Assembly: GCF_030812775.1 (NCBI RefSeq)
Contig: NZ_JAUSTI010000009.1
Span: forward strand, 62,001 to 126,000
Reading direction: 5' to 3'
DNA: 64,000 bases
From: Paenibacillus tundrae
GTDB taxonomy: Bacteria > Bacillota > Bacilli > Paenibacillales > Paenibacillaceae
The notes beneath the pieces are model-generated. The model saw only the letters and a list, made by a program, of their open reading frames with translations. It ran no database searches and was not told where the DNA came from. Below are positions 35,386 to 44,609 of the stretch, in pieces. The position numbers were made by a program, and so were the translations under genes. Positions within the stretch are counted from its first letter, which is position 1. Every line of letters starts with the position of its first letter.

Positions 35386-35490
35386 TGTAAGCGTTTTATT
35401 AAAATGATAAAAATTTGAATGATTAAACCTGTTTCTCTTTAATTTGTACCTCGAAACCTTAAGTTTATCTTCTTTTTGTAAATGCTTTCA
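35386..35490 (+). promoter_or_regulatory. Two cre-like sites upstream of the importer operon
   Basis: TGTAAATGCTTTCA (35477-35490) has one mismatch and TGTAAGCGTTTTAT (35386-35399) two mismatches to TGWAANCGNTNWCA. The nearer site overlaps a possible -35 (TTGTAA), so CcpA binding could block transcription of the operon starting at 35555. Confidence 0.5.
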
Positions 35491-35554
35491 TTCGATAAGG
35501 TTAATGTAGTTAGTTTGTAACGCTGAAGGGAACACGAAAAGGGAGGGTCATAAA

Positions 35555-37027
35555 ATGAGTAAATCAAAAAAACGTTTCTCACTCGTTCTTGCATTGTTAA
35601 TGGCTGTTACGCTTGTTCTTAGTGCATGCGGGGGGAGCAAAGAAGCCTCTGAATCCGGAGGAGCGGGAGATGACTCGGTCGAGTTGATCTGGTACACCAT
35701 TGGTACACCGCAAAAGGATGTTAATAAAGTGATGGAGGAAGTTAGCAAGTACACCAAAGAAAAGATTAATGCCACAGTGACCATGAAGATGGTTGACTGG
35801 GGTGATTATCCACAGAAGATGCAGGTGAACGTAGCGTCAGGTGAACCAATGGATATCTTGTTTACTGCTTCTGGTGGATTCGATTATGTCCTAAATGCGA
35901 GAAAAGGTGCATTCATGGAACTAGATGAGCTGCTTCCTGAATACGGCAAAGAGCTGAGGGATACAATCGATCCGGCATTCCTGAGTGGCTCCAAGGTAGA
36001 CGGACACAATTACGGTATTCCAGCCAACAAAGAGTTGCCACAGCAAGAGGTATGGCGTTTCAACCAGACCTTACTAGATAAATATAAGCTGGATATCTCC
36101 GGCATTCGAACGTTAGACAGTTTAGAGCCATTGCTCAAAACGATCAAGGAAAATGAGCCAAGTGTTACGCCGTTTGCAATGGATAAGAACTACGTTCCAT
36201 ATGTGCCATACGATTATGTTATTCAGAACCTTCCAATGGCAATCAAACTGGACACAACAGACTACAAACTTGTGAACATCTTAGAAGCACCTGAGATGAA
36301 AGAAGCACTTACCACCATGAATAAATACTATAAGGCTGGTTATGTATCGGCAGAAGCTGCAACGACAGGCTCTACGAACGATCTCACCACATCCGGCAAC
36401 TGGTTCCTTGATCGTGCACAGACACAACCGATGGCAGATAACCAATGGTCTGCAAGCTATGGATATCCGGTTGTTTCCACACCAGCAAGTGATGCAATTA
36501 TTACGAATACATCGGTACAAGGATCGATTATGGCAATCTCAGCGAACTCGGAATACCCAGAGAAAGCGATGGAATTCTTGAACCTGCTGAATACAGATCC
36601 GGTTCTCCGCAATATGGTTGACTCCGGGATCGAGGGCACGCATTACAAAAAAGTAGATGACACCCACATGGAGAACTTGCCTGAATCGAAAAACTACGAT
36701 ATGCCTTCATACTCCCTCGGGAATAACATGCTGCTGTATCTGAACAGCAATGACCCGGACAACAAATGGGATGAGTTCAAAAAGTTTAATGCTGAAGGTG
36801 TGAATTCTCCAATCCTCAGCTTCAACTTTGATGCAAGCAATGTATCTGCTGAACTTACGGCAGTACAGAACGTGAAAGAGCAATATTGGGCAGCTTTGAT
36901 GACAGGTACACTAGACCCGGCAACCAATCTGGAGCAAGTGATTGAGAAATTCAATCAAGCCGGACTGGAGAAAGTAATGGCTGAAGCCCAAAGCCAACTG
37001 GACGCCTGGAGAGCGGAAAACAAGTAA
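35555..37027 (+). CDS. ABC transporter substrate-binding lipoprotein (LplA-like)
   Basis: 490 residues. The signal peptide ends in the lipobox LVLSAC with Cys25, followed by a Gly/Ser/Glu linker. The mature part is an extracellular solute-binding protein of the oligosaccharide/LplA type. The context of an N-glycan endoglycosidase and mannosidases suggests a released high-mannose oligosaccharide as ligand (inference), paralleling the pneumococcal NgtS system. GGGAGGG precedes ATG 35555. A hairpin with T-run follows, probably limiting read-through into the permeases. Confidence 0.9.
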   Translation: MSKSKKRFSLVLALLMAVTLVLSACGGSKEASESGGAGDDSVELIWYTIGTPQKDVNKVMEEVSKYTKEKINATVTMKMVDWGDYPQKMQVNVASGEPMDILFTASGGFDYVLNARKGAFMELDELLPEYGKELRDTIDPAFLSGSKVDGHNYGIPANKELPQQEVWRFNQTLLDKYKLDISGIRTLDSLEPLLKTIKENEPSVTPFAMDKNYVPYVPYDYVIQNLPMAIKLDTTDYKLVNILEAPEMKEALTTMNKYYKAGYVSAEAATTGSTNDLTTSGNWFLDRAQTQPMADNQWSASYGYPVVSTPASDAIITNTSVQGSIMAISANSEYPEKAMEFLNLLNTDPVLRNMVDSGIEGTHYKKVDDTHMENLPESKNYDMPSYSLGNNMLLYLNSNDPDNKWDEFKKFNAEGVNSPILSFNFDASNVSAELTAVQNVKEQYWAALMTGTLDPATNLEQVIEKFNQAGLEKVMAEAQSQLDAWRAENK

Positions 37028-37041
37028 ACGTAATTTGTCAG

Positions 37042-37077
37042 GATCGGGCGGCTGCTTATCGCGTCCGATCTTTTTTT
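37042..37077 (+). terminator. Intercistronic hairpin between binding protein and permeases
   Basis: GATCGGGCG (37042-37050) pairs with CGTCCGATC (37062-37070), followed by TTTTTTT. Partial termination here would give more binding protein than permease. Confidence 0.75.
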
Positions 37078-37105
37078 ATTCAGAGCTTGAAGGAGGATAT
37101 CCACA

Positions 37106-38035
37106 ATGACTACATTTTTGAAAAATCTGATTAAAAACCGAGTCATGCTGTTCATGGTACTGCCTGGTGCCATCTGGTTTTTCTTCTTCTCTTATCTTCC
37201 ACTCGTGGGCACGGTGGCTGCTTTCAAGGAATATCGAGTCAGTCGCGAAGGCTTCTGGGCAAGTCTGATGAAGAGTGAATGGGTAGGCTGGGACAATTTC
37301 AAATTTCTATTCAGCACCAATGATGCATGGCTGATTACGCGAAATACCCTTTTTTATAATATCGCCATTATTTTTCTGGGGCTGGTCTTTGCGGTAGGGC
37401 TAGCGATTCTGCTCTCGGAGCTTATTAATAAACGCCTAGCGAAGTTATATCAGACAGGGATGTTTCTTCCCTACTTTTTGTCCTGGGTTATCGTTGGTTA
37501 CTTCGTCTTCAGCTTCCTAAGCATGGATCGAGGGATGTTGAACCAGATTATTGGCTGGTTTGGTATGGAGCCGATTCAGTGGTATTCCGAGGCGAAGTAT
37601 TGGCCGTATATTCTGGTTTTTGTCGCATTGTGGAAAACGATTGGTTACAACAGCATCGTGTACCTGGCATCTATTCTGGGCATTGATCGTTCGCTGTATG
37701 AAGCGGCCATGATCGATGGAGCGAACAAATGGCAACAGATTCGCAACATTACGATCCCATTGCTGTCACCGATCATTACCATTATGACCTTGCTGGCCGT
37801 AGGTCGCATCTTCTATGCCGACTTTGGACTGTTCTATCAAGTGCCAAGGGACTCGGGTACGCTCTTCTCGGTTACGAACGTTATTGATACGTATGTCTAT
37901 CGTGGCTTGAAAACAAGCGGAGAGATTGGAATGAGTACAGCAGCAGGATTGTATCAATCCGTTGTGGGCTTTGTGCTTGTAATCATCTCCAACTATGTCG
38001 TTCGCAAAATCGATAAAGATAGCAGTCTATTCTAG
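37106..38035 (+). CDS. Sugar ABC transporter permease (LplB-like)
   Basis: 309 residues with six predicted membrane helices. The EAA loop reads YEAAMIDGANKWQQIRNITIP. The N-terminus, LIKNRVMLFMVLPGAIWFF, is typical of LplB/UgpA-type subunits. It pairs with the permease at 38060; the ATPase is not in the locus and is presumably the shared MsmX-type protein (known for related systems). AAGGAGGATAT precedes ATG 37106. Confidence 0.92.
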   Translation: MTTFLKNLIKNRVMLFMVLPGAIWFFFFSYLPLVGTVAAFKEYRVSREGFWASLMKSEWVGWDNFKFLFSTNDAWLITRNTLFYNIAIIFLGLVFAVGLAILLSELINKRLAKLYQTGMFLPYFLSWVIVGYFVFSFLSMDRGMLNQIIGWFGMEPIQWYSEAKYWPYILVFVALWKTIGYNSIVYLASILGIDRSLYEAAMIDGANKWQQIRNITIPLLSPIITIMTLLAVGRIFYADFGLFYQVPRDSGTLFSVTNVIDTYVYRGLKTSGEIGMSTAAGLYQSVVGFVLVIISNYVVRKIDKDSSLF

Positions 38036-38059
38036 GATCAGAGAAAGGAGTGAACCATT

Positions 38060-38980
38060 ATGGCTCAAGCTCAACTTGTTAAAAAACGCGACTTCCATCA
38101 TGTACCCAGCGGCTGGAACGTGATGATGAATATGATTGCCGGGCTATTCGCTCTAATCTGTGTATTTCCGTTTATTTTTGTCGTTATTATCTCGTTTACA
38201 GATGAGAAGGTGCTGGCTCGTGATGGGTACCGACTGATTCCTGCAGAATGGAGTCTTGCGGCCTATCAGTTTGTTTGGCAGAGTGGCGACACATTGCTAC
38301 GTGCTTATGGTGTGACTATTTTGGTGACCGTGCTTGGTACGATCATCAGTCTAATTCTCATGTCACTGTATGCCTATGCGATCTCACGCAAGAGCTTCCG
38401 TTATCGGAGATTCTTCTCTATTTTTGCCATCCTGACCATGTTGTTTAACGGCGGGATGATCCCGACCTATATGGTTGTATCCCAATTGCTTGGACTAAAG
38501 GATACCGTATGGGCACTTATATTGCCACTTGCGATGAACGCCTTCTACATTATGATTCTGCGTACATTCTACTCTACGAGTGTGCCGGATGCCGTCATTG
38601 AGTCAGCGAGAATTGATGGTGCAGGCGAATTTTATACATTTATGAAAATTGTAATTCCGTTGTCCTTGCCAGGTCTGGCGACCATTGGACTGTTTAGTAC
38701 ACTGGGCTACTGGAACGATTGGTTTAATGCGCTCTTGTACATTGATAACCCTAATCTGGTTCCTCTGCAATCGATGCTGATGCGGATTGAATCAAGCATC
38801 CAGTTTATCCAGCAAAACTCGGCCAATAGTTCAATGAGTCTAGCGGCGATGCAGTCCATTCCACAGGATACGTCCCGGATGGCGATGGTTGTGCTCGCAA
38901 CGTTGCCGATTATATTCGCTTATCCATTCTTCCAGCGTTATTTTGTGCAAGGATTGACAGTGGGAGCAGTCAAAGAATAA
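38060..38980 (+). CDS. Sugar ABC transporter permease (LplC/YtcP-like)
   Basis: 306 residues, six predicted helices. Family features are VFPFIFVVIISFTDE near the N-terminus and an EAA-type loop IESARIDGAGEFYTFMKIVIPLSLP. It forms the pore with the preceding permease. AAAGGAGTGAACC precedes ATG 38060. Tightly spaced with its neighbours. Confidence 0.92.
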   Translation: MAQAQLVKKRDFHHVPSGWNVMMNMIAGLFALICVFPFIFVVIISFTDEKVLARDGYRLIPAEWSLAAYQFVWQSGDTLLRAYGVTILVTVLGTIISLILMSLYAYAISRKSFRYRRFFSIFAILTMLFNGGMIPTYMVVSQLLGLKDTVWALILPLAMNAFYIMILRTFYSTSVPDAVIESARIDGAGEFYTFMKIVIPLSLPGLATIGLFSTLGYWNDWFNALLYIDNPNLVPLQSMLMRIESSIQFIQQNSANSSMSLAAMQSIPQDTSRMAMVVLATLPIIFAYPFFQRYFVQGLTVGAVKE

Positions 38981-39013
38981 CCGAATCACTCGATAGGATT
39001 GGAGAGATGCAGG

Positions 39014-41416
39014 ATGATGATATATAAGGACGCCAGTAAATCGGTGGCTGAACGAGTGGAGAACTTACTGAGTCTAATGACGATTGAGGAAAAGATCGGG
39101 CAGCTAGTTCAACCCTTTGGTTGGCAGACCTATACGAATAACGAGGGTAACATCACGCTGAGTGATTCCTTCAAGCAGCAAGTAGAACAGGGCGGCATCG
39201 GCTCCCTCTATGGTGCACTTCGGGCAGACCCATGGACTGGCGTTACGCTAGAGAACGGGTTATCTGCGAGAGAAGGGGCAGAAGCGGTTAATCTCATCCA
39301 ACGTTATGCTATAGAACATTCTAGACTGGGTATTCCCATCCTCATCGGTGAAGAATGCTCGCATGGGCACATGGCGATTGATGGAACCGTCTTTCCAGTT
39401 CCTCTTCTGCTGGGGAGCACCTGGAACGTAGATCTGTATCGAGAGATGTGCCGGGCAGTGGCACGAGAGACTCGTGCCCAAGGTGGTGCAGTCACGTACT
39501 CACCAGTACTGGATGTCGTGCGTGATCCACGCTGGGGACGTACTGAAGAATGTTTCGGTGAAGATCCCTACCTCATCGGGGAATTAGCCGTTGCTTCGGT
39601 GCAGGGGCTTCAGGGTGAGAGCCTTGACCAAGAAGATACAGTGGCTGCGACATTGAAGCATTTTGTTGGTTATGGCAGTTCAGAAGGCGGGCGTAATGCA
39701 GGCCCTGTGCATATGGGCTGGCGTGAGCTGCTGGAAGTTGATCTATATCCTTTTCGCAAAGCGGTAGAGGCTGGTGCGGCCTCTATTATGCCGGCTTACA
39801 ACGAAATTGATGGTATACCTTGTACGGTAAATAACGAATTACTCGATGGCATATTGCGTAAAGATTGGGGCTTCGAGGGCCTGGTCATTACAGATTGCGG
39901 TGCAATTAACATGCTAGCCAGTGGGCATGACGTTGCATCCGACGGATTGCATGCATCGGTTCAAGCGATCCAGGCAGGTATTGATATGGAAATGTCTGGG
40001 GAGATGTTTGGACAATATCTGGAGCAGGCTGTGGCAGAGGAGAAGCTTGAAGTACAAGTTCTGGATCAGGCTGTCCGTCGTGTACTGGCATTGAAGTTCA
40101 GATTAGGACTGTTTGAGCAGCCTTATGTGGATGCGGATCAAGCGGCTGAAGTGATTGGAAGTGAGGAGCATATCAGGCTATCTCATCAATTGGCAGCGGA
40201 AGGAGTTGTGTTGCTCAAAAATGAAGCTGCTACACTTCCGTTATCTACAGCAACGGTGGGACGGATTGCGGTTATTGGGCCCAATGCGGATACAGCTTAC
40301 AATCAGCTTGGCGATTATACATCACCCCAGCCGAGGTCTAAAGTGGCGACGGTGTTGGATGGTATTCGAAGCAAGCTGAGTGGCAGAGCGAACGACTCCG
40401 GCGAAACAGACGTCAAGGGAGATATGCATACTCAACAGAAGCTAGCGCAACATGCCGTGCGCTCGAACGCTTTGCAAGATACGGATACAGAGCAAGTGCT
40501 CTATGCACCAGGTTGCCGTATTCGAGGGGATTCAAGAGAAGGTTTTGAGCGGGCTATAGAGGTTGCAAGCATAGCAGATACGGTGATTATGGTTGTGGGT
40601 GGTTCCAGCGCCCGTGATTTTGGAGAGGGCACAATTGATCTGAAGACGGGAGCTTCGAAGGTGTCCGATAACACATGGAATGATATGGAGTGCGGCGAAG
40701 GGATTGATCGCATGACCTTAGGACTTGCCGGTGTACAACTGGAACTCATTCAGGAGATTCATAAGCTTGGTAAAACACTGATTGTGGTCTACATCAATGG
40801 TCGTCCGATCACAGAGCCGTGGGTTGATGAGCATGCCGATGCCATTCTGGAGGCATGGTATCCGGGTCAAGAGGGAGGACATGCGATTGCTGACATTCTG
40901 TTTGGTGACGTGAATCCTTCAGGCCGTTTGACCATCTCTATCCCCAAGCAGGTAGGTCAGCTTCCGGTCTATTATAACGGTAAACGGTCTCGTGGCAAGC
41001 GTTATCTAGAAGAGGATCTGCAGCCGCGTTACTCCTTCGGATATGGCCTCAGCTACACGACCTTTGAATACAGCGAGCCGAAGCTTAGTGCGAATTTCAT
41101 GACTACGGATGAATCCGTCACTGTATCGGTGCATGTGACCAACACAGGCAACTGTGCAGGAGCCGAGGTAGTCCAACTGTACATTTCCGACGTTATAAGT
41201 TCCATCACGCGGCCAGCGAAGGAACTTAAGGGGTTTGTCAAAGTGAATTTAGAGCCGGGTGAGACACGGAATATTGAATTTTCTATCGGGGCAGAGCAGC
41301 TTCAATATATTGGACGCGAGCTGAAGCCTGTTGTTGAAGCGGGACAATTCCACATTCATATCGGTCGCAACGTAAACGATACCCAGATGGTCGAGCTGAC
41401 CGTAGAGGAGGCGTAA
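39014..41416 (+). CDS. Glycoside hydrolase family 3 enzyme
   Basis: 800 residues, no signal peptide, so cytoplasmic. Domain order is GH3 barrel (KHFVGYGSSEGGRNAGP substrate loop; nucleophile D294 in VITDCGA), alpha/beta sandwich (VIMVVGGSSARDFGEG), and a C-terminal Fn3-like domain. It resembles beta-glucosidase/beta-xylosidase members, not NagZ-type N-acetylglucosaminidases, whose KHFPGHG motif is absent. In this locus it might attack a beta-linked core or decoration. ATG 39014 is favoured by GGAGAG 7 nt upstream. Confidence 0.9.
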   Translation: MMIYKDASKSVAERVENLLSLMTIEEKIGQLVQPFGWQTYTNNEGNITLSDSFKQQVEQGGIGSLYGALRADPWTGVTLENGLSAREGAEAVNLIQRYAIEHSRLGIPILIGEECSHGHMAIDGTVFPVPLLLGSTWNVDLYREMCRAVARETRAQGGAVTYSPVLDVVRDPRWGRTEECFGEDPYLIGELAVASVQGLQGESLDQEDTVAATLKHFVGYGSSEGGRNAGPVHMGWRELLEVDLYPFRKAVEAGAASIMPAYNEIDGIPCTVNNELLDGILRKDWGFEGLVITDCGAINMLASGHDVASDGLHASVQAIQAGIDMEMSGEMFGQYLEQAVAEEKLEVQVLDQAVRRVLALKFRLGLFEQPYVDADQAAEVIGSEEHIRLSHQLAAEGVVLLKNEAATLPLSTATVGRIAVIGPNADTAYNQLGDYTSPQPRSKVATVLDGIRSKLSGRANDSGETDVKGDMHTQQKLAQHAVRSNALQDTDTEQVLYAPGCRIRGDSREGFERAIEVASIADTVIMVVGGSSARDFGEGTIDLKTGASKVSDNTWNDMECGEGIDRMTLGLAGVQLELIQEIHKLGKTLIVVYINGRPITEPWVDEHADAILEAWYPGQEGGHAIADILFGDVNPSGRLTISIPKQVGQLPVYYNGKRSRGKRYLEEDLQPRYSFGYGLSYTTFEYSEPKLSANFMTTDESVTVSVHVTNTGNCAGAEVVQLYISDVISSITRPAKELKGFVKVNLEPGETRNIEFSIGAEQLQYIGRELKPVVEAGQFHIHIGRNVNDTQMVELTVEEA

Positions 41417-41419
41417 ATC

Positions 41420-44400
41420 TTGGAACGTATCAGACGATTTATTCGCGAGTTATCCGAGCAGCAGTGGCTGGAGCAATTGCAGCTGCGCAGCTGGGACATT
41501 CACCGCGCTTATTATAATGTACCAGGGGACTACAAGGATCAGGGTGTGTATCTGGAAGGGCGGGATTTCGAGCGGTTTCCGAGTAAGCAGGGAACAACCT
41601 ATTTCTTCAGAACACGTTTAGAGATTCCTGACTCTTGGCGGGAAGCACCTTACGGACTGGTCTTTGATACTGGGGGAGAAGGTTTGCTACGGGTAAATGG
41701 ACGTTCCTATCAAGGGCTGGATCGCAATCATACCTACGTTACGCTTGATCCGTCCCAAGTGGGAATCTCACCTGAACTGGAGATTGAGATGTTCGATCCA
41801 GTACCTGAACCTGTAGATCCCTTGAATCAACAGGCAGTTATTCAACCACCGATAACTTCGATTACCAGCTTGCTGGTGAGACCGAATGAAGCGGTTCGTA
41901 GTCTGATGTACACGGTCACTATTGTACGTGATTCGGCTACATTGCTGCCGGAGAGTGACTTTCGACGGGTAAGGTTGCTGGAAGCATTGTATCAGTCCAT
42001 GGATCAATTCGTTGGTTTGACGGATGAAGAGATTAGACAGGGAGAACACATTCGTCAGATCGAGAAGAGCTTGAGACATCAAGTTCATCAGATCGGCGGT
42101 AACGCGGAAGGGCTGGAGCATATGGTGGGACAGTCGCACATTGATATCGCTTGGCTGTGGCCTGTACGCGAGACGGTGCGCAAAACAAGTCGGACCTTCT
42201 CCACCGTGGATGCACTAATGAATGAATACCCTGGATATGTCTATTCCCAGAGTCAGCCTTTGTTGTATGCCTTCCTGAAAGAGCATGATCCCGAGCTATA
42301 TGAACGGGTGAAGCAGCGGATTGCGGAGGGTCGGTGGGAGTTAGTTGGTGGCATGTGGGTTGAGCCGGATTTGAACATCCCAAGCGGTGAATCCTTAATT
42401 CGCCAGATGTTATATGGTCAACGTTTCTACATGGAGGAGTTTGGCAAGACATCGAATATCGAGTGGCTGCCTGATACTTTCGGGTATTGTGCTTCTCTTC
42501 CCCAGATTCTGAAGCATGGGAATGTCGATTATTTCATGACCACGAAGCTGGGCTGGAACGATACGAATGTATTCCCCTATGATCTCTTTCACTGGGTTGG
42601 TATAGACGGTACAGCGATATTGTCCTACCTCAATCATGGCGTCAATGAACATACCTTGCCGAAGGATATCCACGATCACTGGCAGTCATACCGAGAGAAG
42701 GCAGCACATCCCGAGCAAATGCTCTTATATGGACATGGTGATGGTGGTGGCGGGGTAACACGCGAGATGTTGGAGTACGTGGATCGTGCGAGTCTTATGG
42801 TAGGCCAACCTGCAAGTCGATATAGCACAGCCGGAGCCTTTTTTGCTGGAATTGAACAGGAACAGCCCGTTCTTCCAAAGTGGCATGGCGATCTGTATTT
42901 GGAGCTGCACCGCGGAACCTATACCACCCATGCACGCAACAAACGCAATAACCGCAAAGCCGAAGTGCTGTATCGTGAAGCGGAGTTATGGAACACTCTC
43001 GCTTTTCCGGATATGAGCGCAGACACGGAAGCTGAGATGCGTTCAACACTACATGATGGCTGGAAGCTGATTTTGCTGAATCAATTCCACGATATTATTC
43101 CAGGCTCGGCCATTACAGAATCTTATGTCACCTCAGATGAGGAATACAGGCAAGTATTTGAACTGGGTACGACTGCTCTGCATCAAGGCATCACAGCTTT
43201 GATGAAGAGAATGGACACACAAGGGCCAGCTGGATCGGTAGCCTATGTTGTGTTTAACAGTCTCGGATGGAAACGTAATGCACTCGTTCGTCTTCCGTTC
43301 CATGATGGCTTTGATCGATATGCCATAGATGGAGAAGGTCAGCGTTTGCAAGTAGATCTAGAAGAGGACAGCATGTCCATTCTCGTTACAGATATCCCGG
43401 CGTTTGGATACAAGACCATTTGGCTGGTACCGGAAAATACCAGGGATACCCATGTACGAGAATCGGCAATCCTCGCGGGGCAACAGAGCTTTGACGATAC
43501 ATGGGAAACGACGTTTTACCATGTACATTTTAATGAACGAGGCGAGATCACTCGTTTATGGGATAAGCGCGCAGAGCGAGAAATACTGAAACCAGGTGAA
43601 CGAGGCAACCAATTTCATTTTTTCCATGACCGTCCGACACTCTGGGATGCTTGGGATATTGATAACCGTTATGAAGATCAGATCGCTGGTGAAGTGCAGC
43701 TGTTGGAGAAAAAGCTCGTGCTGGCGGGAACGACGAAGGATGTACTGCGCTTTCAATGGAAGCTTCACCAATCGGTGATTACGCAGGATGTTGTCTTTTA
43801 CCACGACTCACCTCGGATCGACTTTGAGACCCATGTCGACTGGAATGAAGAACATAAGCTACTGAAAGTCAGCTTCCCAATTGATGTAGTAACGTCCAAG
43901 GCTACGTTCGAAATACCGTTTGGCGCATTGGAACGGCCAACCCACCGTAACACAAGCTGGGAGCAAGCCCAGTATGAAGTCTGTGGACATCGCTTCGCAG
44001 ATGTATCGGAATACGGATATGGCGTGAGCCTGCTTAATGACTGCAAATACGGCTATGACGTGCAGGGTAGCACGATGCGTTTATCTCTGCTGCGTGCTCC
44101 TAAATGGCCTGACCGAACAGCTGACCTTGGAGAGCATACATTCACATATTCACTGTACCCGCATGAAGGAGATTGGCAGCAAGCACACATCGTCCGTCAA
44201 GCAGCCGAACTGAATCATGAACTAACTGTCCAGCACACAGAACAGAGTGAAGGTGATCTTCCGGCAAGAGGAAGCTGGATCCAATTGGATAGTCATCATG
44301 TCGTGCTGGATACCGTTAAACCGGCAGAGGACGGCTACGGACAGGTGCTTCGTTTCTATGAATCTTCAGGTACCCGGGAACGTGTAACTCTGCAATGGTC

Positions 44401-44527
44401 GCATGGGTTGGAGCAAGCCTGTCTCTCCAATGCTTTGGAGGAGGTTGGGGAGTCATTGGATATCACCAATGGTCAGATCACACTGACCTTTGAGCCTTAC
44501 GAGATTAAAACGGTGCTACTGCGCTAA
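41420..44527 (+). CDS. Alpha-mannosidase, GH38 (large form)
   Basis: 1035 residues, cytoplasmic. An N-terminal beta domain precedes the GH38 catalytic domain: metal-binding GQSHIDIAWLWPVRET, nucleophile D352 in WLPDTFGY, and HDIIPGSAI. C-terminal beta-sandwich domains follow (GH38C). Similar to the class II alpha-mannosidases of Firmicutes that remove alpha-1,2/1,3/1,6-linked mannose. Start TTG 41420, with GAGGAGG inside the end of the GH3 gene, so translationally coupled. Confidence 0.93.
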   Translation: MERIRRFIRELSEQQWLEQLQLRSWDIHRAYYNVPGDYKDQGVYLEGRDFERFPSKQGTTYFFRTRLEIPDSWREAPYGLVFDTGGEGLLRVNGRSYQGLDRNHTYVTLDPSQVGISPELEIEMFDPVPEPVDPLNQQAVIQPPITSITSLLVRPNEAVRSLMYTVTIVRDSATLLPESDFRRVRLLEALYQSMDQFVGLTDEEIRQGEHIRQIEKSLRHQVHQIGGNAEGLEHMVGQSHIDIAWLWPVRETVRKTSRTFSTVDALMNEYPGYVYSQSQPLLYAFLKEHDPELYERVKQRIAEGRWELVGGMWVEPDLNIPSGESLIRQMLYGQRFYMEEFGKTSNIEWLPDTFGYCASLPQILKHGNVDYFMTTKLGWNDTNVFPYDLFHWVGIDGTAILSYLNHGVNEHTLPKDIHDHWQSYREKAAHPEQMLLYGHGDGGGGVTREMLEYVDRASLMVGQPASRYSTAGAFFAGIEQEQPVLPKWHGDLYLELHRGTYTTHARNKRNNRKAEVLYREAELWNTLAFPDMSADTEAEMRSTLHDGWKLILLNQFHDIIPGSAITESYVTSDEEYRQVFELGTTALHQGITALMKRMDTQGPAGSVAYVVFNSLGWKRNALVRLPFHDGFDRYAIDGEGQRLQVDLEEDSMSILVTDIPAFGYKTIWLVPENTRDTHVRESAILAGQQSFDDTWETTFYHVHFNERGEITRLWDKRAEREILKPGERGNQFHFFHDRPTLWDAWDIDNRYEDQIAGEVQLLEKKLVLAGTTKDVLRFQWKLHQSVITQDVVFYHDSPRIDFETHVDWNEEHKLLKVSFPIDVVTSKATFEIPFGALERPTHRNTSWEQAQYEVCGHRFADVSEYGYGVSLLNDCKYGYDVQGSTMRLSLLRAPKWPDRTADLGEHTFTYSLYPHEGDWQQAHIVRQAAELNHELTVQHTEQSEGDLPARGSWIQLDSHHVVLDTVKPAEDGYGQVLRFYESSGTRERVTLQWSHGLEQACLSNALEEVGESLDITNGQITLTFEPYEIKTVLLR

Positions 44528-44609
44528 ACGTTTTTGAACTTTCTATACGAGAACGATTTTTCTCTTTTCATATACATCATTCAAATTATTTATAGGAGTG
44601 CATTCATCT

